This document shows, in pieces, positions 27,393-35,724 of a stretch of 64,000 bases of DNA. Source of the stretch: JANLQX01 sp031418775 (GTDB lineage Bacteria; Actinomycetota; Acidimicrobiia; Acidimicrobiales; JANYDT01); assembly GCA_031418775.1 (NCBI GenBank), contig JANOJN010000016.1:1-64000 (forward strand). The letters run 5' to 3'. Positions within the stretch are counted from its first letter, which is position 1; each line of letters opens with the position of its first letter. The notes under the pieces are model-generated. The model made no database searches and was not told the origin of the DNA. It saw nothing but the letters and a program-made list of their open reading frames with translations. Position numbers and translations under genes: made by a program.

Positions 27393-29030
27393 ATGACCAC
27401 GCCGCCCGTCCCCATGCCCACCGTGATCGGCTCGCCCGCGTGGGAAGAGGTCGGCGCACATGCTGATCGGCTGCGCAATACCCATCTCCGGGATCTGTTC
27501 GCCGCCGATCCGCAACGCGGGGACAGCCACACGGCGTCGGGTGCGGATCTCTTTGTCGACTACAGCAAGCACCTCGTCGACGCGGCCGCGTTGTCGGCGC
27601 TTCTGACCCTGACCGATGCCGCCGGGCTGCGAGAGCAGATCGATGCGATGTTCGCCGGGCGACGCATCAACATCACGGAGGATCGAGCGGTGCTGCACAC
27701 GGCGTTGCGGGCACCCCGTGGATCGTCGGTCGTGCTCGAAGGTGTCGACGTCGTGGCCGACGTGCACGAGGTACTCGACCAGATGGCGGCGTTCTCCGAC
27801 CGGGTCCGCCACGGACGCTGGCTCGGGGCGACCGGTCTGCGCATCGCCACGATCGTGAACATCGGCATCGGCGGCTCCGACCTCGGTCCGGCCATGGCCT
27901 ACGACGCACTGGCCGCGTTCCGCCAACACGACCTCGCCTGCCGATTCGTCTCCAACGTCGACGGTGCCGACCTGTGGGGGGCGGTGCGCGATCTCGATCC
28001 GGCCACGACTCTGTTCGTCATCAGCTCCAAGACGTTCACCACGGTCGAGACGCTCACCAACGCCCGGTCGGCGCGGGCGTGGCTGGTCGACGCGCTCGGT
28101 GAGGATGCAGTGGTGAAACACTTCGTCGCCGTCTCGACCAATACCACGAAGGTGGCCGAGTTCGGTATCGACACTGCGAACATGTTCCGGTTCTGGGACT
28201 GGGTCGGCGGTCGGTACTCGTTCGACTCCGCCATCGGGCTGTCGCTGATGATCGCCCTTGGGCCCGACAACTTCCGGTCGATGCTCGCCGGCTTCCATGC
28301 GATGGACGAGCACTTTCGTACCGCGCCGTTCGACCGGAACCTCCCCGTCCTTCTCGGTCTTCTCGGAGTCTGGTACGGGAACTTCCTCGGCACCCAGACA
28401 CACGCAGTGCTTCCGTACAGTCACGAGCTGGGGAAGTTCGCGGCCTACCTGCAGCAGCTCGACATGGAGAGCAACGGGAAATCGGTGGACCGCAATGGCG
28501 TGCCCGTCGCCGCGCAGACCGGTCCCGTGGTTTGGGGCACCCCCGGAACCAATGGTCAGCACGCGTACTATCAGCTGATCCACCAGGGAACGATCCGCAT
28601 TCCGTGTGACTTCATCGGTTTCGCCCGTCCGAATCACGGACTCGACGTCCACCACGATCTGCTCATGGCGAACTTCTTCGCCCAGACCGAAGCGTTGGCC
28701 TTCGGGAAGACCTCGGACGAAGTGCGGGCCGAAGGGGTCGCCGAGCATCTCGTGCCGCACAAGACCTTCGCCGGAAACCATCCGTCGACCACGATCATGG
28801 CGCCTCAACTGACACCCGAGGTGCTCGGCCAGTTGGTTGCTCTCTATGAGCACAAGGTGTTCACGCAGGGAGTGATCTGGAACGTGAATTCGTTCGACCA
28901 GTGGGGCGTGGAGCTCGGCAAGGTGCTGGCCACCCGTATCGCCGCCGAGCTCGAAGCGGCCGACGACGCCGCCCTGGGTCACGACTCGTCGACGAACGCC
29001 CTCCTCCGCCGCTACCGATCGATGCGTTAG
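27393..29030 (+). CDS. pgi: Glucose-6-phosphate isomerase
   Basis: 545-residue cytoplasmic enzyme interconverting glucose-6-phosphate and fructose-6-phosphate. Family signatures are present: IVNIGIGGSDLGPAMAYDAL, VISSKTFTTVETLTNA, WVGGRYSFDSAIGL and the C-terminal GVIWNVNSFDQWGVELGK. AAAAGGA about 5 nt before ATG 27393 fixes the start. It shares the neighbourhood with fbaA, so two core glycolytic genes lie within 5 kb. Confidence 0.96.
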   Translation: MTTPPVPMPTVIGSPAWEEVGAHADRLRNTHLRDLFAADPQRGDSHTASGADLFVDYSKHLVDAAALSALLTLTDAAGLREQIDAMFAGRRINITEDRAVLHTALRAPRGSSVVLEGVDVVADVHEVLDQMAAFSDRVRHGRWLGATGLRIATIVNIGIGGSDLGPAMAYDALAAFRQHDLACRFVSNVDGADLWGAVRDLDPATTLFVISSKTFTTVETLTNARSARAWLVDALGEDAVVKHFVAVSTNTTKVAEFGIDTANMFRFWDWVGGRYSFDSAIGLSLMIALGPDNFRSMLAGFHAMDEHFRTAPFDRNLPVLLGLLGVWYGNFLGTQTHAVLPYSHELGKFAAYLQQLDMESNGKSVDRNGVPVAAQTGPVVWGTPGTNGQHAYYQLIHQGTIRIPCDFIGFARPNHGLDVHHDLLMANFFAQTEALAFGKTSDEVRAEGVAEHLVPHKTFAGNHPSTTIMAPQLTPEVLGQLVALYEHKVFTQGVIWNVNSFDQWGVELGKVLATRIAAELEAADDAALGHDSSTNALLRRYRSMR

Positions 29031-29110
29031 CCCGACACCGGGGAAGTGCGCGGGGCGTACTACCGACGAAAGGCCCTATCAGCCGGGCGTCACTCGGCTC
29101 AGACTGGCCG

Positions 29111-29611
29111 ATGATGGGCATCGCGAACTCCTTCGTTTCAGCGGTCTTGAAATCTCCGCTGCATCGGGTCCTGTCGGGATCGACCGGTGTCGTCCGTTAC
29201 GCCGGTCGAGTGACGAACCGTACGGTCACGACGCCCGTGCAGTACGCAAGGCATGGAGACGGGTTGGTCATCCTCGTCGCCAATCCCGAGGCCAAGAAGT
29301 GGTGGCGGAACTTTCGCGCCCCGCACGCCATCGATGTGCTCGTGGAGGGGGAGTGGCTCCCGATGATCGGCCGGGTCGTCGACGGACGAGTCCTGCCCGA
29401 ACAAACTGTCGCTCCCATGGAGGCCTATCTGCAACGATTCCCGAAGTTGGCGCGACGATTCCCGGGTGGAACGCCTCTCGAGCGGGTCGAACACGCGCTC
29501 CTCGTTACGTGCGAACCGCGGCTCGCCCACCTCGCGTCCGCTCATGGAGTGCATCTTCCTCACCTGCACCTTCCTCACCTGGTGGCGAGTCCGGAGCCGG
29601 ATCCGTTCTGA
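29111..29611 (+). CDS. Deazaflavin-dependent oxidoreductase-like protein (Ddn/FDOR type)
   Basis: About 166 residues resembling the actinobacterial split-barrel family that uses coenzyme F420 or related flavins. Typical elements are VTNRTVTTPVQYAR, GDGLVILVANPEAKKWWRNF and AIDVLVEGEWL. Two consecutive ATGs (29111, 29114) are possible starts; CAGACT lies just upstream. The cofactor is inferred, and the C-terminus is His/Leu-rich (VHLPHLHLPHL). Confidence 0.75.
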   Translation: MMGIANSFVSAVLKSPLHRVLSGSTGVVRYAGRVTNRTVTTPVQYARHGDGLVILVANPEAKKWWRNFRAPHAIDVLVEGEWLPMIGRVVDGRVLPEQTVAPMEAYLQRFPKLARRFPGGTPLERVEHALLVTCEPRLAHLASAHGVHLPHLHLPHLVASPEPDPF

Positions 29612-29640
29612 GCTGTGCCGGTCCGGGCGGATCCGGCCGG

Positions 29641-30414
29641 TCAACGAACGAAGACCGGGCGCTCGGGCGATGAACGGACGGGGTCGAAGGCGTAGCCGGC
29701 TTCGGCGAAGTTCACGATTTCGTCCGCGGAAGTAATACGTTCGCGTATCAACCAGCCGGACATGATGCCGCGTGCCTTCTTGGCGAAGAAGCTGATGATC
29801 TTCGGGTCCCCGCCGTCCTTACGATCCAGGAACACCGGGGCCACGATTGGCGCGTCGAGCTTCGTCGGACGGACCGAACCGAAGTACTCCTGCGACGCCA
29901 GGTTGACGAGCACTCGCTCGCCCGGGCTCTTCTTGATCGCATCGCGAAGGGCGAGAGTGATCTCGTCACCCCAGAAGTCGTAGAGGTCACGGCCCTTCGC
30001 CGTCGCGACCTTGGTTCCCATCTCGAGGCGGTACGGCATCATGAGGTCGAGCGGGCGGAGGACGCCGTAGAGCCCCGAGAGAATTCGGAACGTCTTCTGC
30101 GCGTGGGTGAAATCGTCCTCGGTGAACGTCGCTCGGGCGGCCAAGCCGTCGTACACGTCGCCGTTGAACGCGAGGAGGGCCTGCCGAGAGTTCCGTTTGG
30201 TGAACGGCACCTCGAAGTCGCGGTACCGATCTACGTTCAACTGGGCCAGTGATGGGGAGATCGACATGAGCCGGGCAACGTCGGCGGGGCTCTTCGTCCG
30301 CATCACCTCGATGAGTTCCTTCGACCGCTCCAGCATCCGTGGCCGGGTGGCCCTAGTGGTCGCGAGGGACGATTCGTAGTCGAGTGACTTGGCGGGCGAG
30401 ACGACGATCAGCAC
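29641..30414 (-). CDS. yaaA: Peroxide stress protein YaaA
   Basis: 257-residue member of the YaaA/DUF328 family, which in E. coli limits iron-driven oxidative damage to DNA. It begins LIVVSPAKSLDYES and contains FNGDVYDGLAA, RILSGLYGVLRPLDLMMPYR and LVNLASQEYFG, all family marks. The start is GTG 30414, where the conserved sequence begins; longer reading upstream to 30888 is not conserved. It lies 53 nt downstream of the Lrp-like gene on the same strand. Confidence 0.93.
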   Translation of the reverse strand: MLIVVSPAKSLDYESSLATTRATRPRMLERSKELIEVMRTKSPADVARLMSISPSLAQLNVDRYRDFEVPFTKRNSRQALLAFNGDVYDGLAARATFTEDDFTHAQKTFRILSGLYGVLRPLDLMMPYRLEMGTKVATAKGRDLYDFWGDEITLALRDAIKKSPGERVLVNLASQEYFGSVRPTKLDAPIVAPVFLDRKDGGDPKIISFFAKKARGIMSGWLIRERITSADEIVNFAEAGYAFDPVRSSPERPVFVR

Positions 30415-30467
30415 CCGTCCATTCAAGCGCCGCCGGACGCACTCTGTGGCGTCGACCGGCGGTCGAG

Positions 30468-30728
30468 TCAGATCCCGGACGTGTCGACGTTTCCGTAGGT
30501 GCGGAAAGCGATGGACGTGCGGGTCTCCCGCACCCCGGGAAGGCGGCAGATCCGCTCGGTCACGATCGTGGCAACGTCTTCGTGGCTGCGGACCCACAAG
30601 ATCGCCAGAAGGTCGTGGTCGCCGGTGGTGGAATGCACCTCTCGGACCCCCTCGAGGTCGGCGATCGCCGCGCCCAGCGTGGCGATGTCGGCCGGAGCGG
30701 CAGAAATGGAGACGAACGCGGTGATCAT
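30468..30728 (-). CDS. Stand-alone Lrp/AsnC ligand-binding (RAM) domain
   Basis: 86 residues comprising only the alpha-beta sandwich effector domain of Lrp/AsnC regulators: MITAFVSISAAPADIATLGA, HSTTGDHDLLAILWV, ERICRLPGVRETRTSIAFRT. The DNA-binding helix-turn-helix is absent. Such stand-alone domains form octamers that bind amino acids or modulate full-length partners. The first ATG matching the domain boundary is 30728. It may be cotranscribed with yaaA. Confidence 0.88.
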   Translation of the reverse strand: MITAFVSISAAPADIATLGAAIADLEGVREVHSTTGDHDLLAILWVRSHEDVATIVTERICRLPGVRETRTSIAFRTYGNVDTSGI

Positions 30729-30802
30729 GGTTGCGAGTCTTGCCGACGCGGCTGTGTGGCGTCGTCTGGCACGAGTGGTGCTCGGAGGTCCAGACTGGCC
30801 CC

Positions 30803-31291
30803 ATGGCATTCGAACTGACTGACGAGATGCGTGCAGCGATCGGCGTGGAGAGTGCGCCGTGGCCGGTGGAGTTCACCTCGACGGGCATCCGGGGATTCGC
30901 CCGTGGCGTCGGCTACACCGATCCGGTGTACTACGACGTGGCTGCCGCGCAGGCGGCCGGGTACGCCAACCTCCCGGCGCCCCCAACGTACGGCGGGATC
31001 CCGGTCTTCATCCCGGGGAAGACCGACGACCGCTACGGCGGACCTTCCAACACTGGCCAGCCGCCCCTTCGGCACGGACTGAAGAACGTCCTCGACGGCG
31101 GGACCGAGCACCACTACGTCCGGGTCCCCGTCGCCGGGGAAACACTCAGCTTCACCTCCAAGGTCGCCAACCTGGAAGTGAAGGAGTCCCGGGCGCTCGG
31201 CACGATGCTCGTCATCACGAGTGAGTCGACCTACCTCGACAGCGCGGGGGACATCGTGTTCACCACCCGCGGCCAAGGCATCTTCTACTAA
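30803..31291 (+). CDS. MaoC-like dehydratase, N-terminal-type subunit (HadA/HadC-like)
   Basis: 162-residue hot-dog protein of the MaoC_dehydrat_N type. Typical segments are FARGVGYTDPVYYDVAAAQ, PPTYGGIPVF and GTEHHYVRVPVAGETL. In mycobacteria such a subunit pairs with a catalytic MaoC subunit to dehydrate beta-hydroxyacyl thioesters. The catalytic partner follows 20 nt later. CAGACT lies 6 nt before the ATG, a variant of the leaderless -10 seen elsewhere here. Confidence 0.85.
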   Translation: MAFELTDEMRAAIGVESAPWPVEFTSTGIRGFARGVGYTDPVYYDVAAAQAAGYANLPAPPTYGGIPVFIPGKTDDRYGGPSNTGQPPLRHGLKNVLDGGTEHHYVRVPVAGETLSFTSKVANLEVKESRALGTMLVITSESTYLDSAGDIVFTTRGQGIFY

Positions 31292-31311
31292 GCACGACGG
31301 GACAGAGAACA

Positions 31312-31722
31312 GTGGCTCTTTCGTTTGACTCCATCACCATCGGCGACGCATTGCCGACTATCGAGAAGACCCCCGGTCGCGAGCAACTCGTGAAGTACGC
31401 CGCTGGCTCGGGCGACTTCAATCCGCTCCACTACGACGCCGACTTCCCGCAGGCCAAGGTCATCGGCGACAACATCGTGCACGGACGGATGAAGTACGCC
31501 TCACTCGGTCAGTGTGTGTCCGACTGGGTCGGGCATGCGGGCACCGTGCAGTCGATTTCGTGTCAGTACCGCGGCATGGATCTCCAGGGCAAGACCTTCA
31601 AAGTGGGTGGCACCGTCACCGCCAAGGACGATGCGGCGCGAACCGTCGAGGTCGAACTCTGGACCAAGGACGCCAGCGGCGCCACCACCACGCCGGGCAA
31701 GGCAACGGTCCTCTTCCGCTAG
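31312..31722 (+). CDS. MaoC-like (R)-hydratase/dehydratase, catalytic subunit (HadB-like)
   Basis: 136-residue hot-dog enzyme. The hydratase motif is AGSGDFNPLHYDADFP, giving the catalytic Asp-His pair, followed by VHGRMKYASLGQCV. It starts with GTG 31312, shortly after the HadA-like gene, forming a likely heterodimer. Its stop overlaps the stop of the convergent HNH gene by 3 nt. Substrates could be fatty acyl-ACP or acyl-CoA. Confidence 0.88.
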   Translation: MALSFDSITIGDALPTIEKTPGREQLVKYAAGSGDFNPLHYDADFPQAKVIGDNIVHGRMKYASLGQCVSDWVGHAGTVQSISCQYRGMDLQGKTFKVGGTVTAKDDAARTVEVELWTKDASGATTTPGKATVLFR

Positions 31723-32087
31723 CTTTCGGGCGCCTCGGCTGGGAACTGCGCGGCGAGGGCCGTCTGGATTTCGATGTGGCGGAGGAGGAAGGCGCGCTCG
31801 TCCAGCCGTTTGCGCCGCAGCCAGCCGGTGACCTCGTCGTTGCACTTGCTGGCGTTGCAGGAGCGACAGGCCGGAGCAATGTTGTCGAGCGTGTACCGGC
31901 CGCCGCGGGAAAGGGCCTGCACACAGTCCTTTTGCAGCGGTGTGTCGGTTTCTCCGCAGTAGGCACAGCCGCCCCAAGCCGCCTGCAATGCCGTCCACTG
32001 CTGGCCGGTGAGGTCGTGGGCGACGGCGTCCATCCGCTTCTTGCGCTTGCGGGTCGCCCGGGCCTTCCGAGTGCGGCTGACGGCCAT
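31719..32087 (-). CDS. HNH endonuclease
   Basis: 122 residues with a basic N-terminal tail (RTRKARATRKRKKRMD). The zinc-type pairs CAYCGE and CRSCNASKCNDE frame QALSRGGRYTLDNIAPA, an HNH/McrA-like core. The usual DH before the nuclease strand reads KDC here, so the first catalytic histidine is not evident and activity is uncertain. A TAGGGT box lies 6 nt before the ATG. Confidence 0.8.
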   Translation of the reverse strand: MAVSRTRKARATRKRKKRMDAVAHDLTGQQWTALQAAWGGCAYCGETDTPLQKDCVQALSRGGRYTLDNIAPACRSCNASKCNDEVTGWLRRKRLDERAFLLRHIEIQTALAAQFPAEAPES

Positions 32088-32093
32088 GACCCG

Positions 32094-32099
32094 ACCCTA
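32094..32099 (-). promoter_or_regulatory. -10 hexamer TAGGGT of the HNH gene
   Basis: TAGGGT on the minus strand lies 6 nt before the ATG at 32087, the same arrangement as upstream of the oxygenase at 20515. Confidence 0.5.
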
Positions 32100-32150
32100 C
32101 GCCGACGACCTCGGAGGGGTTCCGTGACGCACGGCACACGCCTGTTTCCA

Positions 32151-32191
32151 GTGTGCTACGTTGCCGAAAGCGTTTGCAGAGTGTGCTTTCG
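32151..32191. promoter_or_regulatory. Probable operator region of the second sugar operon
   Basis: CGAAAGCGTTTGCA (32165-32178) fits the LacI/CcpA-type operator pattern in all but two positions around a central CG. CGAAAGC (32165-32171) and GCTTTCG (32185-32191) form a perfect 7-bp inverted repeat. GTGTGCT recurs at 32151 and 32181. Confidence 0.4.
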
Positions 32192-32219
32192 CGACTCGGA
32201 ATGACCAAGGGGAGACTCA

Positions 32220-33560
32220 ATGAAACTGTCTAAGTCGGTAGCCGCCGTCGCGGCACTCGCCGTGCTCGCTGCGCCAATCGCAGCGGGTGCCGCCACGAAG
32301 AAAGCTGCCGGACCGAAGTCCATCGCCGGCGGCAAGATTCTCTGCAAGAACCAGTACAAGGGGAAGACGGTCACCCAGCTGACACCGAAGCGCAACAGCG
32401 CTACTGATCAGGTCCTGGTCGACTACACCAACGCCTACTCGGCATTCGAGAAGTGCACGGGCGCCAAGGTGAAGATGGAAGGCACCGACCAGTTCGAGGC
32501 CCAGGTGAAGGTCCGCGTCGAGGGTGGCAACGCCCCCGACATCATCGACTTCCCGCAACCGGGACTCCTCGCCTCGCTCGCCGCGAAGGGCAAGCTCACG
32601 CCGCTCACCGGCAACACGCTGAAGTCGGCCCAGAACGACTTCATCGGCGGCTGGCTCGAATACGGCACCGTGGCCGGCAAGGTCTATGGCATCCCGCAGG
32701 AAGTCAACATCAAGTCCCTCATCTGGTACAGCCCGAAAGCGTTCGCCGCCAAGGGGTACAAGATCCCGAACACGCTCGATGAGCTCAAGACGCTCTCCGA
32801 CAAGATCGTCACCGACGGCGGCACGCCGTGGTGCGTCGGCATCGAGTCCGGCGTCGCCACCGGATGGGTGCTCACCGACTGGATGGAAGACTTCATGCTC
32901 CGCCTCAACGGCGAGAAGGTCTACGACCAGTGGGTCAACCACACGTTGGCCTTCAACGACCCGAAGGTGAAGGCGGTAATGGATGCTGTCGGCGCCTACG
33001 TCAAGAACCCGAAGTACATCGGTAGCGAGTCGGCCGTGAAGAACATCGCCACGACCAAGTTCCAGGAGGGCGGCTTCCCGATCGTCCAGGGTAAGTGCTA
33101 CATGCACCGCCAGGCATCGTTCTACAAGGACCTTTGGCCGGCAGGCACCAAAGTCGGCGACGACGGAGACATCTCGTCGTTCTACCTGCCGAGCCCGGCC
33201 GGCGGCCCGAAGTACATGCTCGGTGCCGGCGACATCTTGGCGGCAGGCAACAACAAGCCCGTCACCATGGATGCCCTTCTGTTCAGCACGTCGCTTGACT
33301 ATGCCAACGCCATCCTCGTGACCCGCAAGTCGAACCTGTTCCCCCGTAAGGACATCGACGTGGCGAAGTACACCGACCCGGTCGGCGCGAAGTTTGCCGC
33401 GCTACTCAAGGGAGCCGATGTGTTCCGCTTCGACGCTTCCGACCTGATGCCGGGTGCCGTCGGCGCCGGCACGTTCTGGACGGAGATCACGAAGTGGGTC
33501 ACCGGTCAGTCCACCGACGACACCGTGAACAACATCGAGAAGAGCTGGCCCAAGGCCTGA
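32220..33560 (+). CDS. Extracellular sugar-binding protein of ABC importer
   Basis: 446-residue solute-binding protein. The signal peptide is KSVAAVAALAVLAAPIAAGA with an Ala-rich signal peptidase I site and, again, no lipobox cysteine. The rest (PDIIDFPQPGLLASLAAKGK, YGIPQEVNIKSLIWYSPKAF) matches alpha-glucoside-type binding proteins (AglE-like). AAGGGGAGA lies 8 nt before the ATG. It heads a three-gene operon with two permeases, and a strong hairpin follows it. Confidence 0.9.
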   Translation: MKLSKSVAAVAALAVLAAPIAAGAATKKAAGPKSIAGGKILCKNQYKGKTVTQLTPKRNSATDQVLVDYTNAYSAFEKCTGAKVKMEGTDQFEAQVKVRVEGGNAPDIIDFPQPGLLASLAAKGKLTPLTGNTLKSAQNDFIGGWLEYGTVAGKVYGIPQEVNIKSLIWYSPKAFAAKGYKIPNTLDELKTLSDKIVTDGGTPWCVGIESGVATGWVLTDWMEDFMLRLNGEKVYDQWVNHTLAFNDPKVKAVMDAVGAYVKNPKYIGSESAVKNIATTKFQEGGFPIVQGKCYMHRQASFYKDLWPAGTKVGDDGDISSFYLPSPAGGPKYMLGAGDILAAGNNKPVTMDALLFSTSLDYANAILVTRKSNLFPRKDIDVAKYTDPVGAKFAALLKGADVFRFDASDLMPGAVGAGTFWTEITKWVTGQSTDDTVNNIEKSWPKA

Positions 33561-33600
33561 TCGGCTCCGGTCGGTAACGACAAGAGCTTCACGTTCTGAC

Positions 33601-33630
33601 AGTGCCCGTGCGCGTTCGCGCACGGGCACT
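33601..33630 (+). terminator. Strong intercistronic hairpin
   Basis: Arms 33601-33614 and 33617-33630 are perfectly complementary (14 nt; in practice 13 pairs and a 4-nt loop). A short T-poor tail follows. It lies 40 nt after the binding-protein stop and 93 nt before the first permease. It probably stabilises the upstream mRNA or gives partial termination. Confidence 0.65.
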
Positions 33631-33722
33631 TCGTCTGCGGTCTGCGGTCGTCATTCTCCATACGGACTGTGATTGACTTCCGCTCGTCGGCAAACCTGCG
33701 AGAGGGATAGCGAACAGCGAAC

Positions 33723-34748
33723 ATGGAAGACCTCCTCAGAAATATCGCGCTCATCACTGGTGGTGTGGTCGGCTTCGTCGCCGTCTTCCTGATCATCTAC
33801 GCGCTTATCAACCAACTTCCCCGGGGCATCCGGGAGAAGCTCCAAGCGGTCCCGTTCATCATCTTTGCGCTGATCTTCGCGATCGGTGGATTGATGGTTT
33901 CCGCCGTTCGCACAGCGATTGCCAGCGTGCTCGACGACACCGGCAAGAAGTTTGTCGGCCTTGGCAACTACCGAGAAATCTGGGATCAACTCGATAGCCG
34001 ACTCGCTGTCGTCAACAGCTTCGTCTGGGTGTTCGTCGGGACCAGCGTTACGGTCGCGATCGGGCTCATGATTGCCCGCTTCGCCGACGGCATGCGAGGT
34101 GAGCGAATCGCCAAGACTCTGATCTTTCTCCCGGTGGCGATCTCGCTCGTCGGCGCCGGTATCACGTGGCGGTTCATCTATGCCGAGAAGGGCTTCTCCT
34201 TCGACGCCGGGCTTCTGAACGCCGTGACCAAGGCCGCCCACCTTCCGGATTCCATGGGCGGAGGACCCGAAGGCCGGAATTGGCTTCTCGAACGCGGCTT
34301 CGGCGGCCTCACACCGCCCAGTTGGGGCCCTGGGTTCAACACGCTTCTTCTGATCGTGATCTTCATCTGGGCCCAAATCGGCATTGCCACCGTCGTGCTT
34401 TCCGCGGCGATCAAGGGTGTACCCCAGGAACTGCTCGAAGCAGCGATCGTCGACGGCGCCACGAGCAACGAGACGTTCTTCAAGGTGACGATTCCTTACA
34501 TCAAGGGGACGATCGCCACGGTCACCTCGCTTGTTGCCCTCGGCTCGCTCAAGGCGTTCGACACGGTGGCGGCGGCGACCGGCGGACGCTTCGGAACCAG
34601 CACGATCGCCAATGAGTTCTTTGTGAAGTTCTTTGTCCAGGACCGAAACGGCGTGGCGGCGGCACTCGCCATGGTGCTGTTCGTGTTGTGTTTCCCGATC
34701 GTCGTTTGGAACCGGCGCGTGCAGCGTCGCATTGAGGAGACGAATTGA
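33723..34748 (+). CDS. Sugar ABC transporter permease (AglF/MalF type)
   Basis: 341-residue permease with multiple membrane helices (ALITGGVVGFVAVFLIIYAL region first). The EAA loop is LLEAAIVDGATSNETFFKVT. It matches the alpha-glucoside permease subgroup, in which an extra N-terminal helix pair precedes the core. Its TGA overlaps the next gene's ATG by one base. Confidence 0.9.
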   Translation: MEDLLRNIALITGGVVGFVAVFLIIYALINQLPRGIREKLQAVPFIIFALIFAIGGLMVSAVRTAIASVLDDTGKKFVGLGNYREIWDQLDSRLAVVNSFVWVFVGTSVTVAIGLMIARFADGMRGERIAKTLIFLPVAISLVGAGITWRFIYAEKGFSFDAGLLNAVTKAAHLPDSMGGGPEGRNWLLERGFGGLTPPSWGPGFNTLLLIVIFIWAQIGIATVVLSAAIKGVPQELLEAAIVDGATSNETFFKVTIPYIKGTIATVTSLVALGSLKAFDTVAAATGGRFGTSTIANEFFVKFFVQDRNGVAAALAMVLFVLCFPIVVWNRRVQRRIEETN

Positions 34749-35695
34749 TGGCTGAGACCACTGTTGTGAAGCGGATCCGCCCTCGGCGGGTCAAGGAGTC
34801 AATGGGCACGTCAATCGCGGCGAGTGCACACACTCGAAGCGGCCGAATCCTCGTGTGGATGGTCGCACTTCTGTGGACGGTGCCGACCTTCGGTGTGTTC
34901 GTGTCGTCGTTCCGGCCGGAGGCCGACGTCAAGTCGACGGGATGGTGGACGTTCTTCCTCCACCCGACGCACTTCACCTTCTCCAACTACAACAGCGTGC
35001 TGTCCACGGGTCCCGGGAGCGAAGGACTGAGCCATTTCCTGCTCAATTCCTTTCGCATTACGATTCCCTCGGTCATCATCTCGGTCGGGGTAGCGGCGCT
35101 TGCTGCCTACGGCTTCTCATGGATCGAGTTCAAGGGTCGCGACTGGCTCTACTCCCTCATTCTCGCCATGCTGATCGTGCCGTTGCAGATGTGTCTGATC
35201 CCGATCCTTCGGTTCTTCACCGGTGGCGTGCACATTGGTAACACGACAATCTTTCCCTACCTGCACCTCGACAGTTCGGTTGTCGCCGTGTGGATCGCGC
35301 ACAGCATTTTCGGGCTCCCCTTTGCCATCTTCCTCATGAAGAACTTCATCGGTGGGCTACCGAGAGAGATCATCGAGGCCGCCCGCGTCGATGGTGCGTC
35401 CCACCTCGTCACGTTCACGCGGTTGGTAATACCTCTTTCGGTGCCATCGATCGCCTCCGTCGCGATCTTTCAGTTCGTCTACATCTGGAACGACTACCTC
35501 GTGGGTGTCGTCTTCGGTGGATCGAAGAACACGCCGATCATCGCGAAGATGGTCGAAGTCACCGGATCGCGAGGGCAGTCATGGCACTTGCTCACGGCTG
35601 CCGGCTTCGTGTCGATGGTGGTACCCGTCGTGGTGTTCCTCGCACTGCAGCGATTCTTCGTGCGAGGTCTGCTCGCCGGGTCGGTCAAGGGCTGA
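34748..35695 (+). CDS. Sugar ABC transporter permease (AglG/MalG type)
   Basis: 315-residue partner permease. It has a cytoplasmic N-tail, membrane helices and the EAA loop REIIEAARVDGASHLVTFTR. It ends in the SVKG motif also seen in the other importer's MalG-like protein. Translation is coupled to the preceding gene (TGATG). No ATPase gene follows; the operon ends here before the convergent lycopene cyclase. Confidence 0.9.
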   Translation: MAETTVVKRIRPRRVKESMGTSIAASAHTRSGRILVWMVALLWTVPTFGVFVSSFRPEADVKSTGWWTFFLHPTHFTFSNYNSVLSTGPGSEGLSHFLLNSFRITIPSVIISVGVAALAAYGFSWIEFKGRDWLYSLILAMLIVPLQMCLIPILRFFTGGVHIGNTTIFPYLHLDSSVVAVWIAHSIFGLPFAIFLMKNFIGGLPREIIEAARVDGASHLVTFTRLVIPLSVPSIASVAIFQFVYIWNDYLVGVVFGGSKNTPIIAKMVEVTGSRGQSWHLLTAAGFVSMVVPVVVFLALQRFFVRGLLAGSVKG

Positions 35696-35724
35696 ACCGA
35701 CTTCCGCTCCCCGGGTCCGGCTGC

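Noticed and set aside
26775..28982. 735-codon minus-strand open frame opposite pgi
   Set aside because: The plus strand encodes a complete glucose-6-phosphate isomerase with all motifs and a ribosome site; the antisense product has none.
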